Shown here: one piece after another, positions 57,545 through 64,000 of the stretch
Layout: each line of letters begins with the position of its first letter
Position numbering within the stretch: the first letter of the stretch is position 1
NCBI GenBank assembly: GCA_047495785.1
Contig: JBLDXI010000033.1
Coordinates: 1,178,001-1,242,000, forward strand
Origin: Lepidodermella squamata
Taxonomy: Eukaryota > Gastrotricha
Length of the DNA: 64,000 nt
Reading direction: 5' to 3'
Notes under the pieces: generated by a model
What the model saw: only the letters and a program-made list of their open reading frames with translations
What the model was told of the DNA's origin: nothing
Database searches by the model: none
Translations under genes and position numbers: made by a program

Positions 57545-58662
57545 ATGTTGACTCAGATTTTCGTTACCGCTTTAACTGTTGCATTGTGCTTCGCTAATCC
57601 GAAAGAGGACATTGATGATGCTATGAGAGATGAGAGCTTGTTTTATGAGGATGTAAGTTGGAAATTCGCGGATATGACTGAATTTATCAAATTCTAATTA
57701 GGCCACTACAACAACGACAACTAGACGACCTGCGAGTTGGAATTTTCTGGAGCTGAACGATGGCTGTTTCCTACCAGAAGCTTCCCAGCCAGGAGACAAA
57801 CAATGCCTTCCTAATGCGAAATGCGTGCTTGCTTCTTCCGCTTGTAAAAATGACGAATTCAACTCTTTGGGTGGAATCATCGGCTATGGCAAATGCGTTT
57901 GTAACGATGGATATACTGAAGATTCGAAAGGAGACTGCAAAATTGGTTAGAAAAATGCCACGAAATTGCCAGGATTACTTCATTTTAACATTTCATAGGC
58001 GTCAAATTGGGACAATCTTGCGCCTCACCTAACAGCACCTGCATTACTGATAAAGCAAGCTGTCGGGGCGGGGTTTGTACCTGCAATCAAGGTTACAAAA
58101 CTGGCCCGAGTGATGGTATTAAGCGTATTTTAATATTTTAATCATCAATCCATAATTTAATTTTTCAGATTGCATTCTGACGATTGAAACGGCAGACTAC
58201 AACGAATTTTGCTACCATTCGGACCAGTGCTACTACGGCATGATATGCAACAATCGGAAATGTAGCTGCCCACCTGGTTACATTGTGGGCAATAATTCGA
58301 AATGCATCGAAAGTGAGTCCTCTCCTTCGACTTTCAATATGTCAATTTCATGATGTTTTTCTTCAGAGAAACTCGGAGATTACTGCAGAAATGACGCGGA
58401 TTGTTCAACTGTAGCAAACACTAGATGCTCCTCCAGCCGCTGTCAATGTGCCCAAGGCTTCCGAATGGAGAGCATAGTCGCAGATTTGAGCGGTAGTCTA
58501 AAACAAGTTTGCATTTCTCAAACTGATAAACTACTCGGATCGGGTGCACCCTGTGACCCTACTTCAGCTATCGGCACCAAAGGTACAAAGCTGTGTGCTG
58601 CCCCTTTGGTTTGCACCAGTTGCAGTTCTGATATATCTGTGTGCACCATAAAGAACCAGTGA
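57545..58662 (+). CDS. Secreted cysteine-rich EB-module protein
   Basis: Exons 57545-57652, 57702-57945, 57999-58115, 58169-58312 and 58367-58662 join with phases 0, 1, 1, 1 to 302 residues. Signal peptide: LTQIFVTALTVALCFANP. A short acidic and then Thr-rich segment (ATTTTTTRRPAS) leads into four cysteine modules, each roughly one exon: C-x-PEASQPGDKQC...GKCVCNDGY; GQSCASPNSTC...GVCTCNQGY; FCYHSDQCYYGMICNNRKC; DYCRNDADC...SRCQCAQGF. The repeated C-x-C-x3-GY/F endings resemble EB modules, common in nematode secreted proteins. The last part has a separate CxxC-type Cys cluster. Extracellular role unknown; binding is plausible. It lies 245 bases from the stop of the convergent phospholipase-like gene. 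Confidence 0.82.
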
Positions 58663-58906
58663 AATTTTCCTTTAAAAAAATAATCTATGCCTAGAAATTC
58701 ATGAGTTGTAACTCAACTTTCTCAAACCGAGTGATATTGGAGAAAATGAACAGATTTTTTTAAAATTAAATTCCGGAAATTAGAAACTTGGCGTTACATC
58801 CTTTTGACATGAATCTATACTTGAGTTATCTAAAAGCGATAGCGAAGATTTATTTCCAGAATTATCAGAAAGCGCATAATTGTGCCTAAGAAGCGTCATC
58901 AGAGTA

Positions 58907-59303
58907 TCAGAGGTAGTCTTTTCTCCCAGCGTTGAAGTAAGCTGTGCTTCCAAACATCAAAACGGCGTTGCAAAAGAATGGGCTTTCGACGTCGCTGCAT
59001 TGCTTCGATGGGGCCGTGGCGGATTTGAGACATTTACAGAATATTTGATCACACTTTTCCTTTCCCGCTTGCCTTGCGTAGCAGTCGTCATGCTCGATGC
59101 AGCAAGCATTTATTGGACCTTGAATGGACCCCATAACAACAGTTTTAAGGTAAGTTTGGAGGTTTACCTTTTAATTTGGGGCAGTCTTTATCTACCATCT
59201 GTTCAGCAGTTTTACGCGTCATGTCATCGGAACCACACTCGAACCGGCAATTAACAGCGGGTAAAAGAAAAACAGAACATATTACGATGAATCGACAAAA
59301 CAT
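58907..59303 (-). CDS. Secreted phospholipase A2-like protein 1
   Basis: Exons 59303-59168 and 59118-58907 (49-base intron, phase 1) give 115 residues. Signal peptide with FIVICSVFLLPAVNC, then FECGSDDM and the PLA2-like His-Asp core NACCIEHDDCYARQAGK, followed by CDQIFCKCLKS and a conserved Cys pattern. It is the most diverged of the first four copies and has a short tail ending AYFNAGRKDYL, with no acidic extension. The calcium-loop glycines of classic PLA2 (YCGxGG) are absent, so catalysis is uncertain. Start chosen because the ATG gives a good signal sequence directly before the first Cys. Confidence 0.78.
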
Positions 59304-59605
59304 CGTGCATAAAACTCCAAGCGATGATTCTCGAAACTACATTAAAGCATCAGGATCGATATGTCGCTTGCGCTTACTGCAGCACGAAGGTGGTTTTTTA
59401 TGCTTTTACACACATCTCATGCGATGACGTGTCTAAAATCGATAAAAGGGAAGTTTCATATTAAAATATTTTAAGGCGGATCTTTTATTTTTTATGCAAC
59501 TCATCAGCTGGGAGCTTTTTATTTCAAGCAGACTCTGAACGATAGAATGATATAATTTCATACATTATGCGTCATGTTGGAAATAATGGACCCGATAACG
59601 ACCAG

Positions 59606-60080
59606 TTATTCTTCCTCTGTGGCATCTTCGTCACTGGCTTCGAAAGAAGGAGTGGAAATCGAAGTGCCATTGCTTGATTTCTTTGCCTCCTTTCCAGCGT
59701 CTTTGTAGGCCGAGCCGCCGAAAGTTTTCACCGCCTTGCACATGAAAGGAGAGTCGACGCTGTGGCACCAATCGGCCTTCTTCGTCGCAGTTTTGAGACA
59801 TTTGCAAAAAGTCTTATCGCAGTTGCTCTTGCCTTCCTGGTTGTCGTAGCACTCGTCGTGAGCTATGCAACACTTGTTTATCCTGTCTAATACAAAAAAG
59901 GGATGATTCATGGATGATAAATAAGAAATCTGCACTAATCCGGTTACCTTTCCTGCCCGAGCAGTGACTTTCGATCATAGCTCCAGCGAAAAATTCTTGG
60001 AATCGGCCACTACCGCACTTAAATTTGGCGTCACCCATATGCAAAGCCAGAACAACGCATAGAACGACTAAGGTCTTCAT
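59606..60080 (-). CDS. Secreted phospholipase A2-like protein 2
   Basis: Exons 60080-59948 and 59886-59606 (61-base intron, phase 1) give 137 residues. Signal peptide KTLVVLCVVLALHMGDA, then KFKCGSGRFQEFFAGAMIE, the core NKCCIAHDECYDNQEGKSNC and KTFCKCLKTATKKADWC. The tail is charged, acidic at the end (EASDEDATEEE). Catalytic-type His-Asp is present, but a canonical calcium loop is not seen. Closely related to copies 3 and 4 by tandem duplication, with exon lengths of 133 and 281 bases shared with copy 4. Secreted role unknown; a lipid-binding or weak lipase role is possible. A TATA-like word (minus-strand TTTATAAC) lies about 40 bases upstream of the ATG. Confidence 0.85.
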
Positions 60081-60435
60081 TTTAATTGAAAATTCAAATG
60101 GAAATGAAATGATGCAATGTTATAAACCAAGGCGTTTTACGGTATATGGGATTTGACGATGAGTTCACAAACTGTTTATTCAGGTGCCATAAAAGGAGGA
60201 AAACCAACTAAATATCAACACGTTATTAACATGGATTGGCAACTCTGTTCTCTAGGTGGGAAATTCGGATTTTTTTATGTAGCTCATTAATTATTATAGT
60301 GGGAGCTTTTATTTTGAATAGGGAACTGTGAAGGATAAAATGATAAAATGATATTCTTATTTCGACAATAAATAACACGATAAGGATAACAATTCATCTT
60401 CAAAGGATCATCGCCATTTCGGCATCAGCAGAAAT

Positions 60436-60847
60436 CTATCTGCTTGATTTCTTGGCATTCTTTCCAGCCTTTGCGTAGGCCGAGCCACCGAAAGTTTTCA
60501 CAGCCTTGCACATGAGAGGAGAGTCGACTATGTGGCACAAGTCCGCCTTCTTTGTGGCTGCGCTGAGACAGTCGCAGAAAGTGTCATCGCACTTGCTCTT
60601 GCCTCCCTGGTTGTCGTAGCAAGCATCGTGAGCTATGCAACAATTGTTTACGCTGTCTGATGCAAAAATTGATCTGTTATGGATAATCAGAAATGCCTCG
60701 GCACAAACGATTACCTTTCTTGCTCGAGCAGTGTTTTTCGATCAAAGCCCCGGCAAAGATTTCTTGGTAGCGGCCACTGCCGCACATGAATTTTGCGTCA
60801 ACGATGTGCATAGCCAAAACAACGCATAGAACGGCCAAGGTCTTCAT
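60436..60847 (-). CDS. Secreted phospholipase A2-like protein 3 (short tail)
   Basis: Exons 60847-60715 and 60656-60436 (58-base intron, phase 1) give 117 residues. Signal peptide KTLAVLCVVLAMHIVDA, then FMCGSGRYQEIFAGALIE, the core NNCCIAHDACYDNQGGKSKC and DTFCDCLSAATKKADLC. It matches copies 2 and 4 until NAKKSSR, where TAG ends the frame; beyond it the sequence still resembles the tail of copy 4 (ISADAE against ISAAAIE), so the acidic tail was lost by a recent stop. The Cys framework is complete, so the protein may still fold. In-frame Met at 60898 would precede the signal sequence and is unlikely. Confidence 0.8.
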
Positions 60848-61198
60848 TTTAATTAAAAATTTCAAGGAGAATGAGCTGATAAAATGATAAGGCTCCATTA
60901 TGGGTTTTCACGAAGGGTTCCTAAGTGTATTCAGGTGCCCATGAATGGAAAGACGGCAATAACAAGCGGAATATTAACTTAATGTCAATATGGGCTGGGC
61001 AAAGGATTTTCTATACGGTTATTATCATTTATTCTTTAATTTTCACACGGGTGAAGGGTTGATCGTTTTATACTTGGCACTCCTGTTCTCTACTTTCTTC
61101 AAATTGGCTATTTTCTAGTCGACAGCTTGTTGAAAAAAGAAATTGGTCCCAATTCCACGAATTATTAATTAGTGGTCGCTTTTATTGGCCAAAATCCA

Positions 61199-61664
61199 TT
61201 AATTTTCGTCAGTGTCATCGTCATCAGTGACCTCGATAGCAGCAGCGGAAATCGAAGTACCGTTGGTTGACTTCTTGGCATTCTTTCCAGCACTTTCGTA
61301 AGCAGGGCCGCCAAATGTTTTCACGGCCTTGCACATGAAAGGCGAGTCGATCTTGTGGCAGAAGTCCGCTTTCTTTGTGGCTGCGCTGAGACAGTCGCAG
61401 AAAGTGTCATCGCACTTGCTCTTGCCTTCCTGGTTGTCGTAGCACGCATCGTGAGCAATGCAACATTTATTCACTCTGTCTGAAAGAAAAATCGAGATGA
61501 CATATGAAAAATGAAGGAAGTGAAACTGTACCTTTCCTACCAGAGCAATGATCCTCGATTGCTGCCCCAGCAAAGTATTCTTGGTAGCGGCCGCTGCCGC
61601 ACTTGAATTTCGCTTCAATGGCGTGCATAGCCAAAACAACGCATAGAACAGCTAAGGTCTTCAT
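61199..61664 (-). CDS. Secreted phospholipase A2-like protein 4
   Basis: Exons 61664-61532 and 61479-61199 (52-base intron, phase 1) give 137 residues. Signal peptide KTLAVLCVVLAMHAIEA, then FKCGSGRYQEYFAGAAIE, the core NKCCIAHDACYDNQEGKSKC, DTFCDCLSAATKKADFC and an acidic tail ending VTDDDDTDEN. Same length and exon structure as copy 2. Copies 2-4 share an upstream TTATCATTTCATCATTTC-like stretch just 5' of the ATG region, suggesting shared control. His-Asp core present; no classic calcium loop. Secreted; function not established from sequence. Confidence 0.85.
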
Positions 61665-62339
61665 TTTGATTGAATGATAATTCGAACGGAAATGAAATGA
61701 TGAAATGATAAAGATCCGCAGTTATGATAGGATTTCGGCGATAAGTTCATTGGCTGTGTATCCAGATGCCCACGAATGTAGGAACACCTGCAGAATATAT
61801 CATGAAAACATGTTATGAAATCTACGCCATCGTTTTATCAAATAACACCTAGATATTAGAAACCACTGCTATCGAATCTGTTCCGGCTGAGATGTGAGAC
61901 TTGATAACTGGGGGCATTTGTACAGCTGCCCTATGCTTACGTCAATCAGAAACCAACTTTGTTTTATACTCAATTATGATGATTATTGCCTTATACATAC
62001 ATACCCTTGATCTCCAAACTCCAAATCAAAAGAATCCGAAAAGTGGATTTTTGTGTTACCGATATCAGCGATCTCAAAGAATCGCAAAGCCTCGAACCAG
62101 GAGCATTTTTCATTGGCGACCTCTCAAAGAAATGTGATAACCTATCTTTTATTCGAAACTAAGAAGCAAATGAGAAGTTGTGATAAAATGGTCAAAACCG
62201 GGTAACGTAAAGTCTTACTACGAAAGATTAGAATTACGGCAATTTGCTAGCGATTTTTTCAAACTCTTATTCAATCAATGTTAATTGAGAGTGAACCAAT
62301 GTACATTACCAATGTATTTGGATCGTGCATGCTTCTCGG

Positions 62340-62897
62340 TCAAATCAGTAAAGATGATAAAATTAATATCAAAACAGAACTAATCAAAATAAGATCCGTT
62401 GCAGTTCGCTGAGATGCGGACGAGTCCAGACCTCTTTTCACTATGATCTTTGAAGTCTTATTGCTCGATAGATCAGTGATCTCGACGGTGCCAACAGATG
62501 CAGCTGCGATCCCGGCATTTTTATACGCTTTGTCACCAAGCAGTTTGACAGCTCGGCACATAAATTTGGCGTCGATAGCGCGGCACAGCGTTGCATTCTC
62601 ACTTGCCTTGTCCAAGCAACTGCAAAAGGTATTGTCGCAATTTTCTTTACCACCTTGAATGTCATAGCAGGTATCGTGAGCTCTACAGCACCTATTCATC
62701 TTCCCTGAGAAAAAGAAATTTATTTCGGCAAATGGGTAAAACAAAAGGGAAATACATTTGACGTTCGAACATTGCAAGCTCAAGACGGTTTTTGCTAGAT
62801 TGTTCTGGCGTTCCGTTGTGCCGCATTCAAACTTAGAATCGACGATTGCTATGAGTTGGCATGCCACAAAGATAAGAGCAACGAGCATGAACTTCAT
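62340..62897 (-). CDS. Phospholipase A2-like protein 5, probably GPI-anchored
   Basis: Exons 62897-62756 and 62704-62340 (51-base intron, phase 1) give 168 residues. Signal peptide KFMLVALIFVACQLIAIVDS, then KFECGTTERQNNLAKTVL, the core NRCCRAHDTCYDIQGGKENC, NTFCSCLDKASENATLC and AIDAKFMCRAVKLLG. Unlike copies 1-4 it continues with a Ser/Thr-rich stretch and ends in an uncharged hydrophobic tail (TDLILISSVLILILSSLLI), typical of a GPI-attachment signal. It is more diverged than copies 2-4. TATATAAA on the minus strand about 35-45 bases upstream is a probable TATA box. Enzymatic activity uncertain for the same reason as its neighbours. Confidence 0.82.
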   Translation of the reverse strand: MKFMLVALIFVACQLIAIVDSKFECGTTERQNNLAKTVLSLQCSNVKCISLLFYPFAEINFFFSGKMNRCCRAHDTCYDIQGGKENCDNTFCSCLDKASENATLCRAIDAKFMCRAVKLLGDKAYKNAGIAAASVGTVEITDLSSNKTSKIIVKRGLDSSASQRTATDLILISSVLILILSSLLI

Positions 62898-63686
62898 GCT
62901 TTATTAAAATTAATTTAATATTAATTCAATTTATATAAAGTATTCCCATCTTTTGTGAGGCAGCGTTAGGGCGGACCCATATTATTTGCCATCCAGTGTC
63001 GCGGCTCTATGTGAGAACACCTGCCGAAACACTACGCCAACAGCGCCCATGTGCGCGAAACAAAGAAGCAAGCATTAATATTCTTCTACTGCCATATAGT
63101 ATTCACAGAAAAAAAAAGAAATGCTCTTAAGAACTTGGGCAAATTTTTGTACCATTCTCCATTGATTAATTGGAAATTTCTCAACTGATTCAGTGTAATG
63201 GATTATAAGCTGACAATGCGCACCAATCAAGTGTATGCGAGTGACGATTTGAAGTTTTCTAACTGTCAACATAAATTGACAGCACTCCTAATGAAAAAGT
63301 TTGTTCTATGACTTGAGAGCACGCGATTTAACCGGTAAGATTTAAGACAATTTGAGTTGAATTAGCCACCCAGAATCACTTGTCACTTGCTTTGATTTGA
63401 CCGCACTCTGTATGAAGTTATAAGTCATGCGAGATAGCAAAAACTCTTGATGAATCATTTCGGCATTTCGGTACTACAGCAGAGTCAGATCTCTCTGTGT
63501 TATTTTCCATGACTGCTCTCAAATCGGTTGCTATTATTGCGGTGCTCTTAAATCGCGTGCTAATAAGTCATAGAACCAAAAATATCCGATAAATAAATGA
63601 GTTAAATCTGTCAAAAAATTGGCACCACTGAAGTGCCCAGAAAAATCTATAACTTTCGCACTAATACGATACGCGTATTATACAAT
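62898..63686. other. Intergenic interval between divergent genes
   Basis: Holds the upstream regions of phospholipase-like gene 5 (minus) and the channel gene (plus). No gene or clear repeat is seen; the frames present are short and unlike any family. Confidence 0.4.
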
Positions 63687-64000
63687 ATGAGTAATGAATT
63701 TTACATGCTTTTAATAATTTCGATCATACCAATAATGGAGATAATCTCCGCCCAGGTACCCGAGCCGCTGCCAATCGAGTGCAGAAATGTTACAGGTAGT
63801 AAGGTTATTCTGATCTTAACTCAGTTACCGAGCCTGAAACACAGTTAGCGAAGCCGATGTTGGCGCATATATATTCAAGAAATACCGCGATGCCTGGCAA
63901 AGACCGAGACTGAACGCCAGAGATTCGTTAACAGTGAATATCGCACTCAGTGTTTCATCAATTAACGACGTAGTAGGTCACTATCCAACAATCTGTAACT
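63687..64000 (+). CDS. Cys-loop ligand-gated ion channel subunit, 5' end only
   Basis: Exon 1 63687-63795 encodes a signal peptide (FYMLLIISIIPIMEIISAQ) and a short lead to CRNVTG; donor G|GTAGTA, phase 1. Exon 2 starts at 63845 after ACACAG and continues in phase: VSEADVGAYIFKKYRDAWQ then RPRLNARDSLTVNIALSVS and SINDV. This matches the N-terminal helix and first strands of Cys-loop receptors, where a YxxxxRP segment precedes a TVxxxLxLxxIxDV strand. Another donor may lie at 63974-63976 (GTAGGT). The window ends before the ligand-binding loops, so the ligand and ion type cannot be told. An nAChR-like subunit is a guess. Confidence 0.65.

Overview
This window is eukaryotic and metazoan. Genes are split by GT/AG introns of about 50-1,100 bases, many ending TTTCAG or TTTTAG. 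Gene density is low, with two large gene-poor tracts. The families are animal ones: TRPM channel, astacin with MAM domains, small heat-shock proteins, EB-module protein, Cys-loop channel. The small CCxxHDxCY phospholipase-A2-like proteins and the EB modules point to an ecdysozoan, most likely a nematode-like animal. A cofactor-dependent phosphoglycerate mutase is not what Caenorhabditis-type nematodes use, so I do not name a species.

Layout. 1-6.6 kb (minus): a membrane-anchored MAM-astacin-MAM-MAM protease, cut by the left edge. 6.6-15.7 kb: no gene seen. 15.7-23.6 kb (plus): three EamA/SLC35G1-like ten-TM transporters (A, B, C), with a small heat-shock protein carrying a Gly/Ala/Gln repeat domain between B and C. 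24.2 kb: a coiled-coil protein. 25.7-29.9 kb: a TRPM-type channel. 30.1-31.5 kb: a small membrane protein convergent with phosphoglycerate mutase. 31.8-34.3 kb: a transporter pseudogene (D) followed by a second repeat-type small heat-shock protein. 34.9-37.0 kb (minus): a low-complexity protein of unknown role. 37.0-41.5 kb: no gene seen. 41.5-48.6 kb (minus): two more transporters (E, F) separated by a 2.2-kb inverted-repeat element. 49.4-50.5 kb (minus): an enoyl-CoA/ACP reductase (MECR-like). 50.5-53.4 kb: repeats. 53.4-57.1 kb (plus): a TIR-NB-ARC-ankyrin protein. 57.5-58.7 kb: an EB-module secreted protein. 58.9-62.9 kb (minus): five tandem secreted phospholipase-A2-like genes. 63.7 kb to the right edge: the start of a Cys-loop ligand-gated channel.

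Gene models were built by hand from reading frames, splice sites and phase agreement; none has transcript support. The main points of interest are the TIR-NB-ARC-ankyrin (NLR-like) protein; the paired glycine-zipper heat-shock proteins, each next to a transporter, with near-identical crystallin-domain DNA; the astacin in which a MAM domain precedes the protease; a MECR homologue whose catalytic tyrosine position reads Phe; and several TA-flanked inverted-repeat elements.
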